Origin: Ichthyosporea sp. XGB-2017a
Taxonomy: Eukaryota; Opisthokonta; Ichthyosporea
Assembly: GCA_002811675.1 (NCBI GenBank)
Contig: PDIM01010335.1
Location: 1-46,667 of the forward strand
Length of the DNA stretch: 46,667 nucleotides
Direction: 5' to 3'
Numbering within the stretch: the stretch's first letter is position 1; the number at the start of each line of letters is the position of its first letter. The notes under the pieces are model-generated. The model had not been told where the DNA came from and did not search any database. It saw only the letters and a program-made list of their open reading frames with translations. Both the position numbers and the translations under genes were made by a program. Below are positions 30,154 through 40,041 of the stretch, in pieces.

Positions 30154-30545
30154 TTACTTTAACGTCTTACTCTCGCCAGCGTCAGTATAATGGTTCCTGT
30201 GCTCTCGTGATTTTTTGTAGCTCCCGGACGGGTTACCTGTTTGGAACAACAGTTGACATCCTATTGGGGTGCCATCGTCACAGGCGGATTTGCATGATTT
30301 CATCTACCCCAATGTTTCCTATTACCAAAAGAAGAATATTACACAGGTTGCATTAGTATACGTTTCCAAACGAATAGTTACCATTGTTCTGCGCATACTC
30401 CATTTAAAATATTACTTACCGCGTACGCTTCCACTGTTGGAACTAAGGCTTAGAGTTTGGACTTTGATCAACCTTCGTATATCCGCTATTCGCCAGGACT
30501 TCCAGCTTCATTTCCATTTTTCTTCGTTCGGCCTCACATTTCCTC
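30154..30545 (-). pseudogene. Decayed duplicate of the 3' end of the 31632-36993 EGF gene
   Basis: The minus strand matches the last two exons of the neighbouring EGF gene, including the intron at the same place (about 30320-30419, donor GTAAGT). Matching blocks: SGYTKVDQSPN against SGYEKINQSLN, and DGTPIGCQLLFQTGNPSGSYKKS against NGTPVGYQLLFQTRNPAGSYKKS. An insertion before the donor and a deletion after the acceptor shift the frame, an in-frame stop appears in the first exon, and the segment equivalent to HHYYVYLMI is lost. Because the intron is kept, it arose by DNA duplication and not by retroposition. Confidence 0.8.
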
Positions 30546-30616
30546 CTAACTCTCTTTTGTGCAATATGCTTTCCTCTTCTGGCATTCTGAATAGCACACG
30601 AGGCCGTCAGTGATTG

Positions 30617-31458
30617 TCAACTGCTCTCTTCAGTCAAATTGATTATGACTTGTTTCGCTTGTTGCCTCTCACTCATCTTAGGCCCAAAACACTGGTCAAT
30701 AAGTTTCTGCCCTCCACTTATATCTGTGTTTTTGGCGTATGCCAAAAATAATACATGGCGACAAAGACAATCGTTACTTCCAGATTGATTTTTTGTGCCA
30801 CCAATATGTGTTTTGAAGTTGTCTAGAGAAAGCCTTGGGGTCACTGCAGATTTCGACGGCCGCGTCTGTAGCCTCCTCCCACAAAGGCTCCTAAACTGAG
30901 GAAAGCTTTTACTATCTGGAAGTCTTCCCTTCTCTTCAAACTCTTTGCAGATATGCTTGAGTCGGTCATTTGAAGGCCAATCCAAGAGCTTAAATTCTTT
31001 TTTCTGTTTTTGCAAAAAGGATTTAAATTCTTCCAAAGTACCTGGATTGCCCTCTGCCTTTTTGGCTTCAAAAGTGTCAAACAGTATTCCTTCTGCAAGG
31101 CTTTTCATTTCACGTCTTCCTTCAGCTTCTCCACCGCATCTTCAAACTCTTCCGGGGAACAATTCTCATGCAAAAAGAGTTTTGGGGGGAAGGGCACGAA
31201 ACTGGTTTTGGCACTCAGAACCCTCTCTTTTTTGGCGGTTCTAGTAGCGGTGTCTTTGGCGTTATCACCGCCTGCCGCGTTGCTATTTCCTTCAGCTTCA
31301 GAGTCCGTCTCATCTTGAAGCTTGCGCTTTGTGGTATTAGCAGGCTGAGCTAATCGAATAAACTTTTCTTTCAAATCGCTAAATGGTATTTCACTTTCAT
31401 TGGATAAATAGAGTTTGTAAAGTCCTATAGAGCCATTACTCTGAAACTGTTCAAACAA
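30617..31458 (-). pseudogene. Unknown gene in two overlapping frames (frameshift or pseudogene)
   Basis: Frame one runs from 31458 to a stop at 31105 (117 codons, no ATG); frame two starts at ATG 31108 and runs to 30617 (163 residues). They overlap by the four bases ATGA. Both look coding: frame one ends SPEEFEDAVEKLKEDVK, frame two begins MKSLAEGILFDTFEAKKAEG, and the helical, charged character is continuous. No workable intron spans the junction. One inserted or lost base would join them. The 5' end is missing: no start ATG, though an AG acceptor-like site lies near 31450. No family is recognised. It sits between the pseudogene fragment and its parent EGF gene. Confidence 0.5.
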
Positions 31459-31576
31459 TTAACCCTTATCAAGTTTGTACATAAGTTTTCTAGTTTATCA
31501 CTATTTCATAACAACAGCCAGTTCCACCTTTCCGTGATAAACTGGGACCATGATGGGGCTATGGCTATAATACTAT

Positions 31577-31628
31577 AATCCCTGGCAATTAGCACCCATG
31601 TCTCCTAGATGTGTTCAATTTATTCGTA
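31577..31628. repeat. Direct repeat, copy 1 (3' flank of EGF gene)
   Basis: A segment of about 50 bases just past the EGF gene stop, running from AATCCCTGGCAATTA to TAGATGTGTTCAATT, recurs at 37409-37461 with few differences in the same orientation. Confidence 0.65.
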
Positions 31629-31631
31629 TTT

Positions 31632-34600
31632 TTAAGTTAGTGTCTTGATCATCAAGTAGACATAGTAGTGGTGATCACTTTCAGCATCAGTATCATAGTT
31701 GGTGTGCTTTCCTGATTTCTTGTAGCTACCGGCCGGGTTACGGGTTTGAAAAAGAAGTTGATACCCTACTGGAGTACCGTTATTAAAGGCTGATAAGCAT
31801 GATACTTTCTTATATGATAAGTACACATTATAGGAATCTTGCCCAAAGTTTCCTGTAATAAGCAAAACATAGATAATGCTAATTGTATTAGTATGCAACA
31901 CGTATCAAAGAATACCGTTTACTACATTAAAAAAATCTGAAAGGATTCGCTAATAAAACACTTACCCCAAAAACTTCCGCTGTTCGAACTAGGGTTTAGA
32001 CTTTGATTAATCTTCTCATATCCGCTTCTGCCATCCTTATCGACAGACACGTCACTTACGCATTGCATACTCGAATCCTTTTGGTCCCACCATGCAGTTT
32101 GATAGGAGCAACAAACCGCTTTAGGATCTCCAGAAGGTCCCTTGTTAACATTCTGCCTCAGATGCAACGTCCCTGACCCATAAGATGTATCGTACGATCT
32201 ACAAGAAGTGCTGCACGAGATGGACGTGACAACAAGTTGCTTTTCGCATGACGCCCCACTATAGCCACTATACGAACTCCCGCTTTGCAATCCTTCGCAA
32301 GTACACTGCCCATTCACGCCATTACATCTACCTCGCCCACTGCCGCCACATTCTTCCAATTCGCCACCTTTCGGCTGGTATTTGGGACAAATTTTGTGGT
32401 CGCACGCCTGTTTATCTCCATTTCGATATTCTGGTTGACATTTACAAGTTCCTAGAGGTTGAACACATGTGTCTATCCTACCCGGCCCACCGCATTCATG
32501 ATCTAGATGGTAAGGACAAATTTTGTGGTCACAAGCATTTTTGTCCCCGTTTCGATATTCCGGTTGGCATGTACATGTACCCAACGGCTGAACACATGTG
32601 TCAATCCTTCCAGGACCACCGCATTCCTGATCAAGGTGCAAAGGGCATATCTTATAGTCGCAGGCTTGTTTGTCCCCATTTCTATATTCCGGCTGACATG
32701 CGCAGGTGCCCAAAGGTTGCACACACGTGTCTATCCTACCCGGACCACCACATTCATGATCAAGATGGTAAGGACAAATCTTATAGTCACAGGCCTGCTT
32801 GTCTCCATTCCTATACTCAGGCTGACATGTACACGCACCTGATGGCTGCACGCAGGTATCTATCCGACCTGCACCGCCGCATTCCTTGTCGAGGTGCAAA
32901 GGGCAAATTTTATACTTACAGTCCTCTCCCGAATATACACCTGATTGACACACACAGGTACCTGTAGCTGATTGACATAGTCCATGATCATGGCACTCTG
33001 TAACAACATTCCCGGACGAGTTCTCCAAGCCCGGGCATGTTTTCTTTTTGCACCCATTCACATCATAGAATGGATAGTTGCATTCGCAAACACCCAGGTC
33101 TAAATTGCATTTCCCGGCAGCTTGTCCCTCCAAAGCATACCTTTGCCCTGTAGGAATGATCGTATCCGCGTTACAATTTGTTGTGCATCGCTTTTGGTCG
33201 CATGCGTTCTTTGGACCGTTAGTAAACAAGCCATTGCAATTGCATTGACCAAATCCATCGCACATCCCGCGTGCCGTACCTCCACATTCCTGTCCTGCGA
33301 ACAAAGGGCAGATCTTATATCCGCAGTCTTCATTTCTATACCCATCATTGCACGTGCAAACGCCTGTCTCTTTGTTACATCTTCCTGCCCCGCTACAGTT
33401 TTCCCCATCGATTTCAATTCCACCAGGGCACTTTTTGTATTGGCAAAAGTCCCCATAGTACCCCTCTTTACATTCACACTTTCCGGTACTAAGCTTATTG
33501 CACTTGCCACGGCCAGCACTTTCATCGCAGTCGCTGTTTGCATCTTGTCCCGGCCGTGTGTCCCAGCAATAATATAACTCACAGGCGTCACCATAGAATT
33601 GCTTGGAAGGGCATGAACAGAGTCCTGTCACGGTATTGCATGCTCCCCTCCCGCTACATTCTTTGCCGTCGTGTGGAGCAACAAACCCTTGGCATTTCTT
33701 CTTCGAGCAATCATCTTCGTAGTAATCGTTTTTACATGTGCATTTGCCAGTAATCACATCGCATGTACCATGACCAGAACATTGATTTTCCTTGTCGGGT
33801 GGGCAGTATTTATACTGGCAATTATCTCCGTAATATCCTTCTGAACAGACACATTTGCCAACTGTTACATCACATTTCCCTTTGTCGCTTGCTGCGTTAC
33901 ACGAACCTCTGCACAAAATATTCTCACACTCCCCTTTCACACCATTGGCAAATCCGCTTTTGCATTGACAATCGGGTCTTGAAGTGGTTGACTTGGGACA
34001 TGTTCCTCTGTCGTTGCCCCCACATTCCGGTGTCCCATTGCACGCAAAGTATTTACAGTTGTCGTCATTGGGTCTAATACCGTCGTTGCATGTACATACT
34101 CCTGTGTTTTTGTTGCAGGTCCCCCTATAGTGGCAGTTGTCAGTGCAGTGAATGTATTCGCAATGGTCGCCATGGTACTTCTCATTACAGACACATTGTC
34201 CCGTGGACGAATCGCAGTAACCTCGGGAAGGAGTAAGTTCTGATCCGCAGGAGCTACGAGCTTCAGTGCAATGTTGCTTGTCACAAAGGTCCCCATAAAA
34301 TAGTCCGCGGCATACACATGCACCATCCACACAGTCGCCCTGCCCATTGCATTCCTTTCCGCCTACTTTCTCGCATACCTTCACGTTGCATGTTGGACCT
34401 TTCCATATTTCTTTACCTGTGTCGCTGAGAAAACATGTACCACATACACCTGTATTTTCATCGCACATTGCCCGCTGGAAGCAATCGTCTTGGCATTTTT
34501 TATATTCACACTTGGGCCCATAATAGGGTGGGGTGCATTGGCATAATCCTAAATTGGTGTTACATTGTCCTCTGGACTCACCAACTCCACACTCAGTGCC

Positions 34601-36993
34601 GTCACCAGGAAATATTAGACATCTTCTGAGCTCGCACTCGTCACCGTAATAAACGGCCCCATCACATTCACATTTCCCTGTTTCATGATTGCAAACATTT
34701 GCAGTTGACATTATTTTGTTGCAGTTAGTCTTTTTAGCAGAAGGGCATTTTCGTTTTTCACAGTTACTCCCTTCGAATGCAGCATTGCACATACATGTTC
34801 CGGTGGTCTCATCGCATATACCACGATGTAGCAATAGATCTTCGTTCTGGTTGCAATCACCGTCACACTTAATAAGCTCGCATTGAGAACCGAAATACTT
34901 GTCGCTGCTACATTCACACTTTCCTGTTTGGTGATTGCATGTTCCTTGAGACCCACTGCACTGTTGATTACCTGGGCATTTAATTTGCTCACATGCAACG
35001 CCTTGGAACTCCAGCTTGCAAGTGCATCTTCCTGTCGCCAGATTACATGAACCCCGTTCCGGGGATCCACAGAATGACTGCCCAAACCATGGGCACTGAA
35101 TATCAGCGCAATTATCTCCCTGATATCCCGAATTGCATTTGCATTTGCCAGTAGTCAAATCACATGCCCCGTGCCCAAGAGATACTGTACAAGGATCTGC
35201 AATCATTTCAGGTGTAGACACACACATGATTTCTTCACATGCCTTCCCCGAATATCCATATGAACACGTACAAACGCCTGTCTCATATTGACACGTGCCG
35301 TGGCCCATGCATGTGGGCTTCCCAAGGCATATGGGTATGCTGCAGTACGTTCCTTTATAGCCTAGGTCGCATTCCAGTTCCCCAGTGTATGCATTGCATT
35401 TACCCTTTGTCCCCTCTGATGTCTGGCATGTTTTAGGCTCCCATTGAACGATATCCAAAACAGGAGGATCTTTAGTATTCGAGACTTTTACCTTGACGCT
35501 TTCAACAAACTTTAGTTTCTTGCTTTCCTCTTTGTTCCCCTCTTCATTAGAACTCTGAACTGTAACTGACCTACGTCGTGAAAGCCCTCTATTAGCCTCA
35601 TTCAGCTCTTGAAGGGACAGATACTTCAAGCATAAGTAGTATTTTGTGAACCTTGTGGATGGGTTGAGGGGTTCTGGGTTCTGTGTGTAACCTTCTGGAC
35701 AGCCTCGGTTTTGCGCAACTCGAAGATCGACCAACCCAGAAAGTGAAACCTCGCCTTGCAAATATTCTTGTAAGTAACAGAGCATGACTGGTGACTCGTC
35801 AGAGGACTCAATAACATTATTAACTGGTTCGTCCATACACGTCTTTCCTCCTTTCTTTTCTTTTTCGACGTACTCGTTCCCTTTGGCCCAGGATTGTGCT
35901 GTAAATGTTTCCAGCTCTGTCAAAAGTAGAACAAATAACTCGAATATTAGCAACAATGGCAAAGAATAATGAAAACAAGTATTGAGTTGTGGTAATGAGC
36001 GCACGATTTGTCCATCTCAAGTATTACTCACCAGTGATAGCCGACTGTTGTTTAAAATTGCAAGTGCTTCCCGTGTATCCGGTCCCACATATGCAAATAT
36101 CATCCCCCAACGCCGTCCTTGCGCATTTGTTGTGAGGATGTATCTGCGGGTTGCAGTCATTCAGTGGGCTGCAGTCCTGTTTCGCATATCCCGTAGAATA
36201 AAACGGAAAGTACAACATATGTGGGTTAGAACATTAATCTGATAAAAACATTTGTAAATGTCCTTTCCCGTATCTTTGACTGACTTACCGGTTTTGGGTC
36301 TTTAACATCGCTTTCCAAATCTGTAGTGGAAGATGCCCCTTCATTATCTGGAGTTTCTAATTTAGTTGCAGTAATTGTGGACTGATAAAAGACCACTGAA
36401 GTGTCCTCTATATTTGTAGGAGTTGTAGGCAAAGGCATATTTCCCATAAAAGTACATAAAGTGAGTGTACATTATATTCCAGGAGAGATTAGTTGATCAA
36501 AAGTTGCAATTGACTGTCATCCGGGCATACCTCATTTTTTACTACTCACCTTCTTCATCTAAGGCCAATATAAGTGATGAGTCATCCTCGTCTTCCATAG
36601 CAGAAGACTCATCTTCCTCATCGTCGGTATTTGCTTCCCCCAAAGTCTTGATGTCCCCCGTTGTTGTGTTTACGTATTGGTCGTCGTATGCCTTTGTCGT
36701 GTGTTCCAGCCCTTGCATGGTAATAACTGTAGTCTACAAAAGCAATATTGGTGCATAGAGGGAAAACCAGGAACAGCAAAAGGCAATCCGAAAGAGCTCC
36801 AAGTTTAGTCCCATGTTCCAATGTAAAAGAAATTGCCGAACGTGAATTATTTACTCTCTACGATTATATGGTTTGGACTTACCGATATGGAAAAGGTTGC
36901 AGTGAAAGCCAGAGTGACACAAAGGCTTGCAGCGATTATTGTCGTAGTCAAATCCAGCGCCTTCACGGCTGCCAATATGGCAGATATTTTCAT
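31632..36993 (-). CDS. Type II membrane protein with tenascin-type EGF array and MABP-like ends
   Basis: The exons on the minus strand are 36993-36883, 36733-36550, 36407-36289, 36176-36032, 35916-31966 and 31852-31632, giving 1576 residues; all junctions keep frame with GTAAG or GTGAGT donors. A signal-anchor helix spans residues about 15-36 (TTTIIAASLCVTLAFTATFS), followed by a Thr/Asp/Glu-rich stalk, one EGF module (exon 4), and a segment with GCPEGYTQNP and TKYYLCLKY that resembles MABP domains. About 25 or more EGF repeats of the CxGxGxCxxxTGxCxCxxGYxGxxC type follow. A C-terminal domain is split by the last intron (SDVSVDKDGRSGYEKINQSL, then SYNVYLSYKK). It is likely an extracellular adhesion or matrix protein; partners are unknown. 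An extra 5' exon may exist (37157-37062). Confidence 0.88.
32399..32914 (-). repeat. Four tandem 129-bp (43-residue) EGF units
   Basis: The marker around TTTCGATATT or its variants starts at 32421, 32550, 32679 and 32808, exactly 129 bases apart. Each unit encodes KICP(L/Y)HLD(K/Q/H)ECGG, then GRIDTCVQP and CQPEYRNGDK, then ACD. The four are far more alike than any other EGF repeats of the gene, so the block expanded recently, and its copy number may vary between strains. Confidence 0.9.
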
Positions 36994-37061
36994 TATTGAT
37001 ATAAAACGCTAACAAATAAATTTAAATCTTGAGAGAAATCTTAAAATTTTAAAGTCTCTAC

Positions 37062-37157
37062 CTCATTAGGGCCGCCATAAAAAAATCTTGCTCTTCTTCC
37101 CAGTTCTCTAGAAAGTGGCTCAATCATGTGCGGGTAGTTTCCAAACAAGACAATGGC
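37062..37157 (-). other. Possible 5' exon of the EGF gene
   Basis: Exactly 32 open codons lie between an AG (37159-37158) and a GT (GTAGAG donor at 37061). Splicing to 37008 across a 53-base intron would keep frame and read into the MKISAIL start. An internal ATG (37127) would add a basic cytoplasmic tail starting MIEPLSRELGRRARFF. The same unusual GTAGAG donor is used by intron 1 of the adjacent cathepsin gene. Confidence 0.35.
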
Positions 37158-37408
37158 CTGCCATACAATGATAGACCATAGTTTATAGTTATTTTAGTTA
37201 CAAAAATAAATAGTGCCAGAATCTGTTATAATTACATAACATAGGAGTAGCCAAAAGAGGGAATAAGGGGTGTAGCCTTCCGTCCCCTCCACGTCGAGGA
37301 TCCCCCCCTCCTTTCTCATAGAGGCTTCTCCATTATAGGGCCACATAATATGATTTCATCACCTTAATACGACTACTTTCCCTTACCCCTACCATGGGGC
37401 TATAAATA

Positions 37409-37461
37409 GAATCCCTGTCAATTAACACCTGTGTCTCTTAGATGTGTTCAATCTTATTCTT
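37409..37461. repeat. Direct repeat, copy 2 (relic of an EGF-gene 3' flank)
   Basis: It matches 31577-31628 in the same orientation; weaker likeness continues to about 37530, into the region corresponding to the last exon. No intact gene remains, which suggests remains of another tandem copy. Confidence 0.5.
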
Positions 37462-38243
37462 TGTTCTTGACACCGTTTGCCATAAATTGCAGTATGCAGT
37501 ATTTGATTTGGTAATTGTGACCTTCGGCATTCAAGATATATCAAGTCTAGCAGAAGTACTTCATTACTGGTAAAGACTTAAGATGTCTTATGTTATCTAC
37601 ATTGGTTTATTTATGTTTTGACACTCATAGGTTGGTACCGTCTGTGTTGATGCTAAAAGAAGACATTCCCGTTCTGACTTAAGCCATCCTAACACCAAAG
37701 AAAGTCGCAAACTAGCAATCGATATATTCATTGATTAAGTCACTTATTTCCTTGTTTAAAAAATTCTACTGCTCGAAGCAGCTGCCCAGCTGCGTGAATG
37801 AAACAGCACGAACTAACTCCCTTACCGGAACAACCCCATAAGTAAAAGCAACGGTAACACACTTTTCAGCAACACTTAAATGAGGAATCCTCGGGCCATT
37901 GAGGTGGTAGAAAGTCAAGGGCGGCCACACGTTCACACTATATGTACTAGTCCATAAACATGAAAAGGTGATTTTCAAACCACTTCGCAGCTGGATTCCC
38001 TTTTGAGTATTCCCCAAAGGGAATTTAAGCGATCGAGCAGCTGGTGGGCGATCTGCATGCACGATATCGATGATCGATGGGCGCGCGGGGGCGTACGTTA
38101 GCACCTGTGCCAGAATTAATTTCTTTTATTTATTATCATTGTTTGTTGATAATAGCTGTACATGTATGACTTGGTTTGTTTTGTTTTCGACACCGAGATT
38201 CTAAATTCGATCTGAAAAGATAGATAGACCAGAAAACAGCAAA

Positions 38244-39693
38244 ATGTTCTTTTCTAAAACGGCATTGTGTGTACTTGCCATTTGTTGCCTGATTAATGCT
38301 AGCTTCTCTGAAGCAGGATGTTACCCAAATGGAAAGCGCCCTGACAGGAACAGCGTTCGCAGTAGGCATCCAGACGAAGCACGGGCCAAACAGGTCGAGC
38401 TTAATAGTGATTTGCCAAAAGAGTTCGATTGGAGCAACGTGGATGGAAAGAATTATCTGACCCCAAGTTGGAACCAACACATCCCTGTGTATTGTGGCAG
38501 CTGCTGGTAGAGTATCAGTCCAATTTTTACCTTCTCCAAATTCAATGTAGTTTATTCTAATTTCTAAGTGCTTCTATTTTTTTGTTTAGGATCCACGGTT
38601 CTTTGCATGTAGTTCAAGACCGTCTTAAGGTCAATAAGCTAGGAGTGGGAAATGATATTATCCTATCTCGCCAAGAATTTCTTAATTGCGCCAAAGTTCG
38701 AGGACATGGAAATGGCTGCGGAGGAGGTGAAGCTACGGATGTTTACTCTTACATGAAAAAGTATGGAGTTCCTGACAATACCTGCTCTATCTATAAGGCG
38801 CAGGAAAGTGGCAAATGCGAAGAGGAGGATGTTTGCTCCAACTGTATGCCCGTTGGCGGAAAGCATATTTGCTGGCCTATCAAGTCCTTTACCAGGTATT
38901 TTGTAACAGACTACGGTAAGATTACAGGAGGGGAGCAAGCAATCATGTCTGAAATCCATGCCAGGGGCCCTGTCGTCTGCTCGCTGGCTACTACTCACCA
39001 CTTTGATTACGAATATCGGGGCGGCGTATACATCGATAAGACTAATGCAACAGATGTTAACCACGACGTAGAAGTTGTAGGCTGGGGCGAAGATGATGAT
39101 GGAACTAAATACTGGAGAATCAGGTAAGACATCATGTTTGTATCTTCTTATTCATTTATCATACTTTCGCACAGAGTTCTTATCTTCGTCCTTTTGTATT
39201 ATCCGAATAGAAACTCTTGGGGCACCTATTGGGGCGAAGAAGGCTTCTTTAAGTTGATCAGAGGCGAAGGTTCCGAAGGCCGTGACCTTAAAATAACTGA
39301 GGATTGGTAAGTTATATGGTATTATTTTTTTCTGTTGTTATTCGATGTATTTTCTAATTAAAATTTTATGGCTTACCTTGCACTAGCTGGTTCGCACTTG
39401 TTGACAACGAAGAAGAGAAGCAAGTTATGAGAGGCGAGAAGGTCGGATCTATGTACGGTTTGGTCGACAAGAAGAAGCAGCGTCATGGGCAATTGCCTAA
39501 CACCAAAGAAAAGACAACACTCGCCGATAAACGTACGCTACCAGCTCTTGCCGAACCCAACAAGAACACTAGCGGTGGAGGATTTTCTTTGCTCGGTGTG
39601 TTTACCGCATTGGCGTGTGGTTTTGCTGTTGGTGGAGTTGTAGCTATGACCGTATTGAAGAAGAAGTCTGCTAATTATCAGCCCTTGAGTTAA
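38244..39693 (+). CDS. CTSZ: Cathepsin Z/X-type cysteine protease with C-terminal membrane anchor
   Basis: The exons are 38244-38506, 38590-39123, 39211-39306 and 39387-39693, giving 399 residues; every splice keeps frame. The signal peptide is [20 protein letters not shown]. The mature domain starts near [21 protein letters not shown]. The HIP mini-loop diagnostic of cathepsin X is present ([12 protein letters not shown]). Catalytic residues are Cys87 (CGSCW), His246 ([10 protein letters not shown]) and Asn267 ([13 protein letters not shown]), and the oxyanion Gln (NQH) is kept. Cathepsin X is a papain-family carboxypeptidase of lysosomes. Unusually, the chain runs about 100 residues past the normal end: a basic linker, a transmembrane helix (about 364-388, [20 protein letters not shown]) and an 11-residue tail ending in YQPLS, a YxxL-type sorting signal. 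The short propeptide also fits cathepsin X. Confidence 0.93.
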
Positions 39694-39835
39694 ACAGAGA
39701 GAAATTAAAAGAAACTACCAAGAGATGTACAAAGAGATGTACAAAGAGGCATAGAAAGATAGACAGGATGAAGAGCATGATACTTAAAACAATACTCTTA
39801 GTCTAAATGAATGGATACTAGAAATGGAAATCACG

Positions 39836-39841
39836 TTTATT
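39836..39841 (-). terminator. Candidate polyadenylation hexamer for the second EGF gene
   Basis: TTTATT (AATAAA on the minus strand) lies about 200 bases past the stop at 40042. Confidence 0.4.
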
Positions 39842-39924
39842 CTGCTGTTCTTTTTGCTGGAACCTCTATTATTTTCCCCCCTAGAGTAAAATCGTTATCT
39901 AAATACATAAAATTTAAACCAAAA

Positions 39925-39930
39925 AATAAA
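39925..39930 (+). terminator. Candidate polyadenylation hexamer for cathepsin gene
   Basis: AATAAA lies about 230 bases past the cathepsin stop. It is beyond the opposed hexamer at 39836, so the two 3' UTRs would overlap by roughly 90 bases or more. Confidence 0.45.
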
Positions 39931-40041
39931 TACACCCTCAATTTGATCCATGAAAGCTAGAGTCTAGACTTTAAATGATGCAAACTTCTCACCAACCAAA
40001 CCCCAGCTGTGTACCTTGCCGAGGAACTATACCGCTTATAT

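Larger units (their letters stand above)
36994..38243. other. Intergenic region between EGF gene and cathepsin gene
   Basis: The region is mostly non-coding. It contains a 96-base exon-like segment (37062-37157) and a relic of EGF-gene 3' flank (37409-37461). A minus-strand frame of 112 codons at 37766-38104 lacks an ATG and is probably chance. A cluster of small palindromes (ATCGAT, GCATGC, GCGCGC) lies at about 38050-38095. Confidence 0.45.
39694..40041. other. Shared 3' intergenic space of cathepsin and second EGF gene
   Basis: No gene is present. A short direct repeat (AGAGATGTACAA twice, about 39721-39746) and opposed polyadenylation hexamers lie here. Confidence 0.5.

Noticed and set aside
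30269-30613. 114-residue plus-strand frame
   Set aside because: It is the reverse of the EGF-gene pseudogene fragment, which explains its sequence.
31105-31108. Bacterial-style ATGA operon overlap
   Set aside because: The surroundings are clearly eukaryotic (introns, EGF proteins). A frameshift or pseudogene is simpler.
32399-32914. CRISPR-like regular repeats
   Set aside because: The 129-base period has no repeat/spacer alternation, and the units are coding EGF modules.
37766-38104. 112-codon minus-strand frame upstream of the cathepsin gene
   Set aside because: It has no ATG, no recognisable motif and contains palindromic promoter-like DNA; probably chance.
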